Assembly (NCBI GenBank): GCA_963931865.1
Contig: OZ007514.1
Coordinates: 868,001-932,000, forward strand
Length of the DNA: 64,000 nt
Direction of reading: 5' to 3'
Origin: Axinella damicornis
Lineage: Eukaryota > Porifera > Demospongiae > Axinellida > Axinellidae
The position numbers were made by a program, and so were the translations under genes. Each line of letters begins with the position of its first letter. The first letter of the stretch is position 1. Below, one piece after another: positions 1-13,212 of the stretch. The notes beneath the pieces were generated by a model that did no database searches, was not told the DNA's origin, and saw nothing but the letters and a program-made list of their open reading frames with translations.

Positions 1-1833
1 CCTCTCTCCCTTCCCTTCCACAATCGAAACCTAAACTTGAGCAAGGAGACCAGATCATATTCAATTATCACATACACCTCTTGTCCTGTCTCCTAGACAC
101 AACTATTCTCATCTTAGCTCAGTCACCACAACCACAATTGGAGTAAGCCAGCCTAATCTGGTAAAGCTGAGGTAACAGTTACAAAGGATCTCGCCAGCTT
201 CTTGGGCCCCCAAACACAAGATTATGTTACCGGGCACTTGTGATGTTGCCCACAACAACACACACTGGTACACACTGAGCTACATTAATGGCCTTCAAAG
301 AATGCCTAATGGCATTACTCAGGACAAGACATAATTGGCTGACATTACCTCTTGCACACTGGGCTAACGTTTTGTTTCAATCTCCACCACACACACTGAA
401 ACATATCCAATCAGAGGCTTAACCTCACGCATCCCAAGCAGCCCAGGAATGTCCACCAGTTGTCACATGCCACCACAAACACACTAAAATCAGAATAACC
501 CTTTGCTCACAAGTAAAGTTATAACCAGTACACCCGGTAGCAGCCAAACGAGCACAGAGAATACCCATAAGCAAGCCCATCATAAGAAGGAGGATTAAAA
601 TATTAGGTGTTAATACTCTGCACATGCTCTTCTGCTTCTCTGAGCTGTTTGCAGTAGCAGGTAACGTGAGGAGAATTTTGAAGACCCATGAGCTAAAGAG
701 TGAATACACATGCCTACAGTGAATACATAGCCCACTGTAGCACAATGGTGGCTGATCCTGACAGAGCAGGACAGCAGACCCTCACTTGTGGGACATGACG
801 CCACGGATCAGAGTTCCATGTTTACTCTTCATCCGCACCAACACTAGCCGGACACAGCTTCACTAAGACGTTGTAATTACCAAACATTTCAACCAAAGGT
901 TCTTGCTACAAGGGTTTCTTCAGGGAAGTCAAGCCGCAGGCTTCTTCACCACCCCACCATTTCATGACACAATCAGAACTGAGCGCCAACCTCAAACACA
1001 AGCTGGAAACACAATACCAGCAAGTTTGGGCCAACCAAAATATCAATACATTACATCATAGTGATGTAATGTACAACAGGCATGATCAATCATCCCTCCA
1101 TGCATACACACAACTACAAGAGGTTTACACCGAGTTCAACCAGAGGGGCATAATTTAAATGCTCGATGAAGAACACCTATAAAGATTACTAGGGATTACT
1201 AGAGATTACTAGAGATTACTGGGGGGTTTCTAGAGTGCATTCTTTGATACAGGCTGCATGAAGACTATATACTCTGATTACATCATCATGGAACGTGTCC
1301 ATGTGGTGCTATAACCTCCGGTACTGCATGGTTGCCACGGGAACACCCACAGGCACAGGGCCAGCAACCCCACGAGTGAACTTCCCAGACCACACCATAT
1401 ACACACCAACTCAAGAAGCAAGTCACTAACTACAACACAGCTATGTACATATCTGCTGACTAGCTGCAGTTACTGCTTACACCTGCATATACACACTCTT
1501 GGCCGTGTAGCAGAACAGTAAACAGACTGAAATAGATTTCAAACTCACAAGTCCATGGCTAGGAGACATCTATATTGCCGACCACTTGCCCAGTGCGTTC
1601 TTACACGGAACTGACAATGCCAGTATACCCAGGTGTGTTATAAGCAGCTGATTTCCCCAACAAAAGAATTAATCTACCAAATCGTCAAAAACCCTCCCTC
1701 TATTGTTAGCAAGGCTTCTGTTGCCTTCGGAAATGGCACGCTCTCCTAAAAGGGAGCGATCTACTTCTTTTGAGCAGATTGTTCCTCCCAACACCCAAAG
1801 AAGCTTGGATCAGTGCCATACAGGTTTTCATCT
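1..1833. other. Gene-free stretch
   Basis: I see no exon with recognisable protein similarity here. Reading frames are short and of ordinary composition. The only structure noted is a short run of near-identical GATTACTAG units around 1180-1225. Confidence 0.5.
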
Positions 1834-2046
1834 TTCTCTCCCTCCCTCCCTCCCTCCCTCTCCCTCCCTCCCTCCCTCCCTCCCTCCCTCCCTCCCTCCC
1901 TCCCTCCCTCCCTCCCTCCCTCCCTCCCTAACTCCCTCCTTCCTCCCTCCCTCCCTCCTTCCTCCCTCCTGCCTTCCTCCCTCCTGCCTCCCTCCCTCCC
2001 TCCTTCCTCCCTCCTGCCTTCCTCCCTCCTGCCTTCCTCCCTCCTA
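1834..2046. repeat. Polypyrimidine (CCCT)n simple repeat
   Basis: About 210 bases of almost pure CCCT/CCTT tetramers on the plus strand, becoming CTGCCTTCCTCC-type units in the right half. Pro-Ser-rich reading frames across it are translation of the repeat, not a gene. Confidence 0.95.
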
Positions 2047-2213
2047 AGGTAGTATGTAAAGCTGATGGAAAGGTACGTAGTGTAGCTGACAGCTGCATTG
2101 AATGTTGCAGTGTTCAGATATCAGATATCAGTACAGGGAAGAGCACATTTAGTGAGTTACATATAGTTAGTATGCTCCAAAGCAGCCCCCAAAGCAACCT
2201 GGGAGGCTTGCAA

Positions 2214-2238
2214 CCCCCCCCCCCCCCCCCCCCCCCCC
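2214..2238. repeat. Poly(C) tract, 25 bases
   Basis: Uninterrupted C run. It is one of about nine long G/C homopolymers in the window, so the exact length may be a sequencing estimate. Confidence 0.95.
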
Positions 2239-5200
2239 AACAATTTTTTGCATGTATTATTGTTTTTGTTAAGTGTTTCAAGGAAATGTTCGACCTACAT
2301 GTGTACAAGTTCATCATGTCCAGAGGCAAGCTGCTACTCATGCAGGCACATCGTGGCGCAGCCAGGATGCCCAGCAAAAGAGTTTGTAGAAGCTTCAGCA
2401 TGAAATACAAAGGGGTCCAGGGCAACCAATGACATCATAGGATCAATGGCGATACACACTGGCTGGTCAACTATCCATGTTGCATGTTCGAGGTTCTTTC
2501 TCTCCTCCCCCTATGGGGCGGGCCTGGGTACGAGGCTACATATCTGGTACGATTATAGAATGAATATGAAATTACATAGGAGTGGCTGATCCACATATCT
2601 GTTGTACGTCACCAAGTTGCCATGCCAACCACAACGCCTGAGACAGTGACCAGCTGTAACCCTTCTGAAGCCACATCGCATGCCAGCTGACATTACTTCC
2701 CATTAGCTGAAATGGATGCCTAACTAGCTCTGTAAGTTAATTGGGAGTGTGCCTGGATAGCCTGCAATGGGATGCCAATTACGCAAACTGCAGAGCATGC
2801 ATATGTATGAGCACAACACCCGTCCTGTCAGTGAACATATGCACTGTTGCCATGGTAACACTTGACGTTGAAGTCAGGTGTTATAGCGTATGCCTACCAA
2901 GCCAAATACGGACGTGTGCATGTGCGCTGTGGAACCAGAGAATGTGGACCAGCTAGCTACGCTCATCGAAGGGAAACTTATTGCTCTGAAACACCTTATT
3001 GGGGTTATAGTCACACCATATATATACATTGAAAGAGGTACATTGAGACAAGTTTGGGAAGGAAGGACGTACCATATACGTCAGGAGTCAAGGCGAGGTA
3101 GAATGCAGGCTCTACAAACATGCTAAAGGGAGTCGGCCACAGCTGCCTATCTAGAGGACTGGGGATGGAGCAGGATACACACTCATGGCAGTACGTACCA
3201 TACAGGTTCACTAAGAACAGCCAACTTGGTGAGGAATGCCACAGAGTCTGTTTATCACATGAACTATGGCTTGAAGCGTACTAGGTGCTATGGATCTCTA
3301 AAGGATTTACAACCACATTTGGCAACTCGAACAGAAGTGCAGGCTCTTAGCTGAGTATGGTATACTCAAACAAATTTCCTGTAAATACACACATACCTAG
3401 CTATTACCTACGTATGAACACACACATACACACACACAAACATGCACACATACACACATGCATACACACAAGCACACATACCTACACACACACATCATAT
3501 TCACAGAGACAGACAGATCTATCCCTCACACATGAAACAGAAATGTACGACACAGAAGTGGTGTAAACGAGGAACCCATACATTGTGAGTAATTGCTTGT
3601 GCAGACAGACCTGTGAAGAGATTCATGAATAGCGTCTGAATAGAATCGGACAAATCCCCACCTTCGTCTTCCTTCCTCTTTCCTTCCTCTGAGCGTCCTC
3701 TGAGCGGTCAGAGACGTCAACTTATAACACCACAGTTTCAGAATAGCCTCCCGAGGGACTACACCCCACACTACACCCAACTACGAGAGGGATCGAAGGA
3801 CTACACCCCACTATGTACGTACCTCCCAAGAGATGCTTGCAATCCAAACCTAACCATTCAGATACCCTACTGTACCTGCATCTCCATTACTCCATTATGA
3901 TTGTTCCTCTGCTACCGTTTACTACATTTCATGTATCGTTTGTTCTTACCTTCGTGTTTCCTGTATCGCTATTACCGGTACAAGTTGCGCTGAGTAGTTG
4001 CTGTCAATGTGATGGGATGCCTTCAGCCGGTTAGTAACAACGAGAGGCAGAATCTTCAGAACAACACACATTGGAAGTACATGCGTCATTTCCATGACAA
4101 ATTAAATCTCTAGTATCTCACATGTAGGTGAACTCAACAATGTGTCCTTGCCAGCATCAGAGACCTGCTTCTGGTCAGGTACAAACCACATGTGATGGCA
4201 ATATGGGATACACGGTCTATGAATATCATTAGTGTGTCTCAGGAAGGCTCAACCACAACAGGCTTGTTTGTAACCCCTGGGAACCGAACGTTTTGTCTAC
4301 ACGGACGTGTGTCTTGCCAGAACTCAACAGGGGGTAGTCGTAGCTGAGAAGCCCAAACATACTACGCAGTAGAGATCACTGTGTATGTGCAAGTGTGATA
4401 GGATACGGCAGAACAAGGATTGTCTCGTGATAAAAATCTAAATTCCATCCCTCTCTCTCCTTGACATCGGTCAGACTTCATAAGTCGAAGCACAAGGAAA
4501 GCTCTTCATGAACTTGTTGCTAGCCTACAAAAATTCCTACTTTGTTGGATACTAATTGTTTGTGGAACAATCTTCTGTGCATGCACACACTTAACTGAGG
4601 CATGCATTCAACATGAAAAAAGAATTGCTGCATCTACTTAAGACTCTGCCTGAATAGTCCATGCCTCCACCTTCCAAGCACATCGCTTCTTATGTAAACA
4701 TCTATACACAGCTATACACACACACCTACGTATACACACAGCCCTCCAATTGTGTGCCAACAGTGTGTAGTCCAGCCATCCTGTATTGACACACTGAACA
4801 CTTACAGACACACACACTCAATGGTGTTTTCAATCAAACACTACTTAGCAATCAAACTGTCTGGAAGGTACACTAAATCGTGATGACCAGAGCCCATTCC
4901 ATTGTTGCACCACTGCAACAAATTTGTTCATGTGTAGATATGTAGACTGCCTGCTACAATTGTTGCAAGTATTATATTCAAGAGCCTAGTACCCTTGTGG
5001 CCATTGACACCATGTCTAATCTCTTTGGAGCCATTACCCTTCACTACTGTACCCCATAGGTACAGTACTGTATAGTACCATAACTACATAGTTCTATTAT
5101 CTATGGTAGTACATTATTACACATAGGTACAGTATTGTTGTATGTCTGCCAGCACAATATGTGCACTGCATGGCCGTTTGACTACGATGTACTTCCCTCT

Positions 5201-7113
5201 TGTTAAGCGTTGAACCACAGAGAAGATTATGAGTGAAATGGCTCCCATCCAGAGATGGCTAGCTACATAGCACACTGCAACACAGCCTAGTAGAAAGGCT
5301 GGTCCACATGCATGTCTCAAAGCAGTGTATGAGCATGCAATCAAGACAAGTCACAATTACACAGTGCTGTCACTCACTATTATATGATGCTGGTACATTG
5401 CTTCTATGTATCATTAATGTAGGCTAGCTATAGTCACAGCACAGCGGCTGTGAATCATCCAGCCATTAAATCCACTGAATGGCTGTCACGCAAATAGTCT
5501 ATGTGCCAAGCCAGAGTAAAGGCTATGTAGACATACACATCTGTGTACCAGAACAGTCCATAAGCATCTGTGAGAACACTTGTACTGCTGTCAGTGCCTA
5601 CAATGCATCCAGCACAATTACATAGTACAGTTCCATCCAACACCAGCAACACTATAGCATAGTACCATGCATTGCACAATACCAGTAGCACACTACGCGT
5701 ATCCGGTATCCATGTCACAGGGACACGGAGGAGCAAGTGTCTACTAGTGACAGATCCACTGCACATAACACCAACACTATAACGACACATGACTTGCAGC
5801 AGCAAGGCTGCACTGTACACTAACAGTATCTATCCATGATCCTTGCGACAGAGGCACGGAGCAGCAAGACAATGTGTACCAGCAACAGATATATTTTACA
5901 TGCATATACCACAACACTATACATATAGCATATTACCATGCCATAATAGTATAGACTCTATACATGTCCATGTCATACAGACATGGAGCAGCAAGCCTGC
6001 CTGTCTACCAGTGACAGATCTTTCCTAGCACTCACCAGTAACTCCCTGCCTTCCCCACCTTCCTGCTCCTAGTCATAGTAGCACTCATTGGGCTCTTGTA
6101 CCAGCAGAGTAGCCAGCAGGCAAAACAACAGCTCAACAGAGACTCCAACTCTCTCACAACAAGAACACAACAGTAGTCTTGCTCCCAGGGGTAGCAGTGG
6201 ATTCACAGCTAGATTCAAGCCTTTGGTTTTACCACAGCACGACAACTTTGACAGCTACAATACTGAACAAGCTTACACTACTGAGGGGATTCTCAAACAG
6301 CAGCTTAAGTGCATATCAAACTGCGAACAATACAGTACTTCAACTGTGGTTTCCGGTCTACGTACTACAAGTTTATATCCTATTTATAGGTCTTCGCTCA
6401 GTGGTCATATACACATAGCGTAGGCTATACAAGTGTTCACCACAAGTGATGTCAGGCTTCCATGTGAGTACTACACTACTTATGGCAAGTGCCTGGGTAA
6501 GTACATTTCTGTCCAGATTCCAGAATATGGGGGAGAAGTGTGACATGCTTGCATCTGATAACTGAAGCTCTTGCTGCACCACCCACACACAGATGTATTA
6601 ATATACGTAGTGGAAGATTAAGAGCTTGCTGTTAATAGGTGCTTGTTCTGTAGCAGGTGCTGACGTAAGGACGCAGTTACAAGGGGGTGTGGCCAATGGC
6701 ATATTAAACAGTGGAAGGCACTGATAATCAAAGTGAATAAAACGGCTGTGTGCTCTACCAGGTATACATGAACTAAGGATACAACAAATTTCATCGATTA
6801 TACAATTCGTTATAGCCTCCAAATCGCCTGTTACAAATAAATTTCAGGACAGACAGACAGACAGACATACCAATTAATGTTGCTTAATCCTGCTTGCACA
6901 TGCACGCGTGAGGTGATTACTAACGATCATGATGGTATGTTTGGAAATTTCATATGCCTTTCCTAAGTGGTCAATTATTTACATTACGCTGAATGATTTT
7001 TCCCCTACCAGGAGTGCAACATGGCATGACCAGTTTACAAAACACGTTACGCATGTCCTAATATGTACTGTCTGTGGGATGCAATGGGCCACACAGATGG
7101 TCATACTCTGGCC
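2239..7113. other. Gene-free stretch with minor repeats
   Basis: No supportable coding exon. It contains a lone half of the foldback terminal motif (2521-2538, GGCCTGGGTACGAGGCTA), CA-rich DNA at about 3418-3500, and a short CAGA run near 6846-6868. A frame near 6060-6150 could encode a hydrophobic segment, but it has no start codon or convincing splice context. Confidence 0.45.
5690..6010. repeat. Diverged tandem repeat, roughly 110-130 bp unit
   Basis: Three diverged copies share the order ATCCATG..., CACGGAGCAGCAAG, a CTACCAGTGACAGAT-like block, then CACAACACTATA. The copies start near 5700, 5830 and 5960. Alignment by eye is imperfect, so unit length is approximate. Confidence 0.45.
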
Positions 7114-7169
7114 TAGCCTCGTTCCTAGACTACGTGGAGTATAGAAAGTGTGGCCTGGGAACGAGGCTA
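7114..7169. mobile_element. Short foldback element (TAGCCTCG family)
   Basis: Inverted ends TAGCCTCGTTCC / GGGAACGAGGCTA enclose about 25 bases. The same ends recur in other foldback elements in the window. Flanks (ACTCTGGCC / GCTCGGCCT) are only loosely alike, so no clean target duplication remains. Confidence 0.65.
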
Positions 7170-8319
7170 GCTCGGCCTTGTTTGAGACAAGGAAACTTGG
7201 AACCAGACACCGACAGCTCCAAGCCCAATAGTCAAGCATGATATGTGTATTGTGTCACATGAGTCTGACATAAAATTCTATCATCTATCAACATATCTAT
7301 CTACATAGCAAGTCTTACATCCCAAGACAGAAATCGGAAGCACAAAATAATGCACGTAATCTAGAGTGTTCAGAGACTCACTGTGTTGCCTAGTTACAAG
7401 CGCTTTTGTCTGTCGCCACTGCTAAACGTAACGTCTGCTTTAGTTGAAACGAAATGTAACCCAGCCAGCCACACAGTTAGCTGCGGACAAGTATAGGCTG
7501 GTGGATGCAATCAGAGTCTGCTGAAGCATCAAGGAGGTGAGAGTAAGACCAGAGGCTTCGTGTGAGTTATTGGGGTGATGCGTACGCCAGCCATCTAGCT
7601 AGCTGGTGGATGCAATCAGAGTCTGAAGTATCCACGAGGAGAGAGTAACCTAAGACCTGAGGATGTCGACCTGTCCTGGGAAGCGTCCACTCGTATGCAT
7701 ATCAAACAGTGCCAAAGTATTTGCAGTTTAAAAGCTGCTTGTCCAGCAGTAATTAAAGACAGGTGTTGACATGAAGTGCACACAGCTGCTGCGGATGATT
7801 GCCTCTGCAGACTCAACCACCAAATATGCAGTGGGACTGACCAAGTGATTCAGTTACCAGATGCAGGCTTGGTACACCTCTCCCCCACGATCTGGAATCT
7901 GAACAGAAATGTACTTACGTAGGTCACTTGCCATAGAAGTCCAGTGTGCTTCCGTGGTGGGGTTTGTATTACGTGAGATGTGGTGGGCACTTGTATAGCC
8001 TGCATGTGTATGGTAATTGATCTCTCTACAGATACACTGTAGATGGTGATCACTTGCCAGTACCAGTAGGTAACCATGGTAACCACAGTGAATTCTTGAC
8101 TGTCTGTTGCACATGTTGGTGCCATGGTGCAAGGCACAAGGGTCATCAATTAAAAAATGCTACCGGTTAAAGCCAAAGGGGATGGAGTCAAGAAACCGAC
8201 AATAGGAAGTAGCTGAAAATAACGTGCTGCCCTGTGTCAGGTACGTAAATGTTACAACAACATTACGTTGAATGTTACAACAACATTACGTTGAATGTTA
8301 GTGTTCTAAGTATAAGTAA

Positions 8320-8500
8320 ACGATCTGCAATTGGCAAAGGGGGTTCCAAAGCAGCAATCTGCAATTAGCAGAGGGACACCCAAGCAGCAATCTGCAATTA
8401 GCACAGGGGCACCCAAAGCAGTGAACTACAATTCGCAGAGGAGCATTCAAAGCAGCGATCTGCAATTAGCAGAGGGACATCCAAAGCAGCAATCTCAACA
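8320..8500. repeat. Tandem repeat, about 35-bp unit, five copies
   Basis: Units of the form AAAGCAGCAATCTGCAATTA followed by GCAGAGGGACACCC repeat about five times with point differences. A separate pair of direct copies (TGAATGTTACAACAACATTACG type) lies just upstream at about 8250-8300. Confidence 0.8.
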
Positions 8501-8765
8501 CAATTAGTCAAGTCGAACTTCAGGGAGAATGCATATCATTTACATCCCGAACTAATTGGGGCTGCAGTCACGTTCCCAGACCAGTACTCACACCATGGGG
8601 CTGGGGCTGGGTCCGGGAATGGGACTAGTCTGTGTACTAAACATCGCAAGCTCAGTTGCTGAGGCTCACGGTATTCCTCCAGGTTTTCTAGTTAAAACCC
8701 CTTCCATTGAGCCATTAGTTTGCTCTCTACCCAATCCTGCCTGTCTGAGAAAGACTTTCATGAAG

Positions 8766-9020
8766 CAAGGGGTGGTCACTCCAATATGCGCCATACTTAG
8801 AGCTGCGACCGGGGTCACAATTTGTGACCGTCCAAAAACTGCCTGTGACCGCGTGACTGCGCTGCTAAACTGCCGGTGACCCGTGACCGTCGCAAAAATC
8901 CACCGTGACTGCGTGACTTTTTGGTAGTATATGGAGTAATACGGTAAGCCACACCTACATCCGCCGTATACGGGGGGTCGCAGCTCTAAGTACGGTGCTT
9001 ATTGGTGTGACCACCCCTTG
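8766..9020. mobile_element. MITE with 45-bp terminal inverted repeats
   Basis: The left end 8766-8810 (begins CAAGGGGTGGTCAC, ends GAGCTGCGACC) is inverted at 8976-9020 with about four mismatches in 45. The element is flanked by the 5-bp direct repeat TGAAG at 8761-8765 and 9021-9025. The 165-base core is non-coding and made of TGACCG/GTGACTGCG motifs. It is a non-autonomous DNA transposon whose superfamily I cannot name. Confidence 0.85.
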
Positions 9021-9662
9021 TGAAGAGAAAAAAGGTCTGAACAAGGTGAGAAGCTTGCAGGGTAGTTCAGTATGTAGTGCAAAGTGTAGTCGCACAATCC
9101 ACAACACGCATACACTTGCCTTCTTCCTGTGTGAAATCACATATTGATGTCTTACATGTGTCTGGTGTGCAAACAAACATGGTTCTTGCACACACACTTA
9201 CACACTTGCACACTACGTTGGGAAAACCCCAAGGCCTCGATTAGCGCCATCATCTCAGTTTTTGACCAAGGTGGAATAGTAATCGTTTTCTACTTGGAAC
9301 TGCCACATGGTTTGTTGGTACCCTGTGCGTGTACTGGATAGCGGTGTAAGAATTTTATTCATTTGTACACCAGACACATTGAAGTGGGAGTCCCAAAATA
9401 GGTGCATGTGGTCAAGACACCATTGTATACTGTATCCAGGCTTTTGGGGTATTTTTGATACGGTAACCCGGCATGAGCACTGAATAGGTGGCAGGATAGG
9501 AACGCTAGTACGAGTAGGTTCGCCCACTAAACCTTGCATTTTCTTGCTGTTTTCATTGTGTTGATACTGTTACGATGCTAACTGCGGTGTCTTTGCTCAG
9601 CTGCTTCAGACAAGGGCTCTCTCTTGCTGCTACAGCTTGACCCACGTTTCCAGCTGGACGGC

Positions 9663-9889
9663 TAGCCTCATTCCCAGGCCGTGCATGCAGAAATGGCCTG
9701 GCAACTTACGCGAGTTCAAACTGTTACTTCCGCTGCCAGAGAGTTGGAAGGACCAATCCTAAGCTGGTGGAAATATCAGAAGTATCACGTGGACTTCACT
9801 GCTTGACGAGGCATGCAATTGCCGTGATGTTACATCTGTATACGGTTTGAACTCGTTTCTCCTAGCTACACGGCCTGGGAGTGAGGTTA
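9663..9889. mobile_element. Foldback element with 10-bp target duplication
   Basis: Ends TAGCCTCATTCCCAGGCCGTG and its inverted partner CACGGCCTGGGAGTGAGGTTA bound 227 bases. The direct repeat GCTGGACGGC lies immediately outside at 9653-9662 and 9890-9899. No coding capacity is seen. Confidence 0.85.
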
Positions 9890-10060
9890 GCTGGACGGCT
9901 CGAGTAGGATGAAACATTTAAATTGTATTCTGGAGTAATATTCAATTTCTATCTGCGACTGCCACATAAACATACACCCCACAAGTGCATCGAGATAAAA
10001 TATAAGATGGCTTCTCAACTACAAGCACCTACTCCGGGACTCATCCATCTCAACGTGTTA

Positions 10061-11006
10061 CTCTGTACACACACAGCTCTCATACCCCAACTCTGTACAC
10101 ACGCAGCTCTCATACCCCAACTCTGTACACACACAGCTCTCATACCCCAACTCTGTACACACACAGCTCTCATACCCCAACTCTGTACACACGCAGCTCT
10201 CATACCCCAACTCTGTACACACACAGCTCTCATACCCCAACTCTGTACACACACAGCTCTCATACCCCAACTCTGTACACACACAGCTCTCATACCCCAA
10301 CTCTGTACACACACAGCTCTCATACCCCAACTCTGTACACACACAGCTCTCATACCCCAACTCTGTACACACACAGCTCTCATACCCCAACTCTGTACAC
10401 ACACAGCTCTCATACCCCAACTCTGTACACACACAGCTCTCATACCCCAACTCTGTACACACACAGCTCTCATACCCCAACTCTGTACACACACAGCTCT
10501 CATACCCCAACTCTGTACACACGCAGCTCTCATACCCCAACTCTGTACACACACAGCTCTCATACCCCAACTCTGTACACACGCAGCTCTCATACCCCAA
10601 CTCTGTACACACACAGCTCTCATACCCCAACTCTGTACACACGCAGCTCTCATACCCCAACTCTGTACACACACAGCTCTCATACCCCAACTCTGTACAC
10701 ACGCAGCTCTCATACCCCAACTCTGTACACACACAGCTCTCATACCCCAACTCTGTACACACACAGCTCTCATACCCCAACTCTGTACACACGCAGCTCT
10801 CATACCCCAACTCTGTACACACACAGCTCTCATACCCCAACTCTGTACACACACAGCTCTCATACCCCAACTCTGTACACACGCAGCTCTCATACCCCAA
10901 CTCTGTACACACGCAGCTCTCATACCCCAACTCTGTACACACACAGCTCTCATACCCCAACTCTGTACACACACAGCTCTCATACCCCAACTCTGTACAC
11001 ACACAG
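10061..11006. repeat. Minisatellite, 30-bp unit, about 31.5 copies
   Basis: Perfectly phased 30-bp units (CTCTGTACACACACAGCTCT then CATACCCCAA). The only variation is an A/G change in ACACACAG versus ACACGCAG, and about one third of units carry G. Long frames on both strands (LCTHTALIPQ type) exist only because 30 is divisible by three. There are no unique spacers, so it is not a CRISPR array. Confidence 0.98.
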
Positions 11007-11801
11007 GGTATTAACAGTGCATACGTACCCCACAAGTGCTACACAACAATTCCCTAAAAGTGAAAACATACGATATCGTCTCAACCATATGCACCCCAGA
11101 GCCTGGCATTATATTCCAGGATTCTGCCATCTCCATCTTTTGAGCAGGGAGAGTCTGGTGTCTCTTTAGTCAGGTGAACAACACTAAGGATGGAAGAAAG
11201 GACTTCCATCCCCCAAAATGGAGCACCTGAAACATGCATGTTCCAGCACATTCCATGCATGATGGTCTTACCAATTATTTCTTTGTCCATATACCTGGTA
11301 CAATGCATGGAACATGCATAGACTGGAATGGTGTATGGAACACGTACGGACTGGAATATATAAATATGCCCTTGGAGTGAGCATTGTGCTTGCATATTAA
11401 AATTAACGCACATGCCACGTGGCAACCAGGCTCAGTCGATCACTAGTAATGGCGGCCAAATGGAAGACAAGAAATTATTACAGTGCTCACAACTTCGCCA
11501 GCATAGTGATCGAAGCACTACGGTTTCTCAATGGCTAATTTGCTTATCCTCACTAATATGGCAATGAACTGTGTTCAGAGTGAGTTCAGAACAGAAGTAT
11601 ATAACGTCACTGCATATTTCACGCAAAGCAGTAAGATGCTTAATCACACTACGTTCAACTGGATAATGATGGTACAGACTCCCTTCTCTCCTCCATTGGC
11701 AAGGATTTTGTCAGGGGGTAATAGACCTGGCCCCACAATTCTGTCCAATCATCACAGCACAAGGATGTCACATCCTGCTACAGAACATGCAGACTAACAC
11801 C

Positions 11802-11841
11802 TAGCCTCGTTCCCAGGACGTGTGGCCTGGGAACGAGGCTA
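11802..11841. mobile_element. 40-bp palindromic foldback element with 9-bp target duplication
   Basis: The whole element is an inverted repeat beginning TAGCCTCGTTCCCAGG and ending CCTGGGAACGAGGCTA. It is flanked exactly by ACTAACACC at 793-801 and 842-850 (offset +11000). Too small to encode anything, it looks like the minimal form of the family. Confidence 0.85.
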
Positions 11842-12033
11842 ACTAACACCCTGCATTAGTACCCTTACAAGAAGGAAGTGGTCGTAGTCGGACAAAGGCA
11901 TGAGGATATGAGCTCAGGACGGGACAAAGACACGCTCTACGATGAGCATACTAATGCATTGAAAGTGAGGATCCTGTACATTGAAACAGCTAGCGATATT
12001 CAGGGCTCAAGGAAGTGCATATTAATTTTCACT

Positions 12034-12270
12034 TCCTTGTTGGAAAGAGGGGGAGAAGGATGGGGAGAGGGGAAAGAAAGAGAAGAGCTGAATGAGAGGG
12101 AAATAGGGGGAGGGGAAAATGGATACGGGAAGGAGACAGAGCTCATGGCTGATGATGAAATAAGGGACTGAAACAGAACTATTCAGGGTTTGTTAAGAAG
12201 CTGTGCTTCATGGTTGGCAGGAGTGGGAGGGGGATGGGGAAGGGGGAAAGGGGGAGAAAAGACTAGAGTG
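12034..12270. repeat. Purine-rich (GGGGA/GAAAG) tract
   Basis: Strong A/G strand bias with runs of GGGGAGAAGGA and GGGGAAAGGGG. Low-complexity DNA; no gene seen. Confidence 0.7.
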
Positions 12271-12597
12271 ACATGTTGCTAAGTAATTACTCTACCTTAC
12301 TAAGGCATGTACACACAAAACTCACCTTCTAACATGCAGCAAATTCCCCATCTCAAACCACCTCTTAGCTGACGTTCGGGAGCACACAAACGAAACTGTC
12401 ACATGCACTCACAATCGAGCAACACCAGAACTCCACCCCAAACCAAAGCCCTACTTGGCTCTGGCAGAACAAAGGGTATCATAACAGTTTGAATCATGCC
12501 TATACGCAGGTATCATACACAAACCAAGGCAGCTGCAGCAAGGAACACGGAGTATACGGTACTTCTGAGCTGGATTCCAACCCGGAAACACAATTAG

Positions 12598-13212
12598 TGG
12601 AGTAGTGCACAGACGGTCTGGGAATGAGGCTATTCAATACTGGAGTAGTGCACAGATGGTCTGGGAATGAGGCTATTCAATACTGGAGTGGTGCACAGAT
12701 GGTCTGGGAATGAGGCTATTCAATACTGGAGTGGTGCACAGATGGTCTGGGAATGAGGCTATTCAATACTGGAGTGGTGCACAGACGGTCTGGGAATGAG
12801 GCTATTCAATACTGGAGTAGTGCACAGACGGTCTGGGAATGAGGCTATTCAATACTGGAGTAGTGCACAGACGTTCTGGGAATGAGGCTATTCAATACTA
12901 GAGTGGTGCACAGACGGTCTGGGAATGAGGCTATTCAATACTGGAGTGGTGCACAGACGGTCTGGGAATGAGGCTATTCAATACTGGAGTAGTGCACAGA
13001 CGGTCTGGGAATGAGGCTATTCAATACTGGAGTAGTGCACAGACGTTCTGGGAATGAGGCTATTCAATACTAGAGTGGTGCACAGACGGTCTGGGAATGA
13101 GGCTATTCAATACTGGAGTGGTGCACAGACGGTCTGGGAATGAGGCTATTCAATACTGGAGTAGTGCACAGACGGTCTGGGAATGAGGCTATTCAATACT
13201 GGAGTGGTGCAC
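12598..13212. repeat. Minisatellite, 43-bp unit, about 14 copies
   Basis: The unit runs GAGTAGTGCACAGACGGTCT, GGGAATGAGGCTATTCAATACTG and recurs head to tail with a few point variants (GTAGTG/GTGGTG, ACGGTC/ATGGTC/ACGTTC). A higher-order pattern is visible because the ACGTTC variant recurs at a fixed spacing of four units. The core TCTGGGAATGAGGCTA matches the terminal motif of the foldback elements. Confidence 0.97.

Noticed and set aside
1703..2052. Pro/Ser-rich open frames
   Set aside because: Product of the CCCT simple repeat.
6058..6423. Frame beginning at TTG giving MGSCTSR-like text, and a hydrophobic FLLLVIVALIGLL frame
   Set aside because: There is no ATG, the hydrophobic frame has an upstream stop and ends after about 40 codons, and no neighbouring exon supports either.
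10061..11006. CRISPR-like regular 30-bp repeats
   Set aside because: Units are contiguous with no unique spacers, and the host is an animal.
9923..11035. Three long reading frames (about 325-363 codons) on both strands
   Set aside because: They are translations of a 30-bp repeat with no stop codon, with identical length in several phases and no splice or start context.
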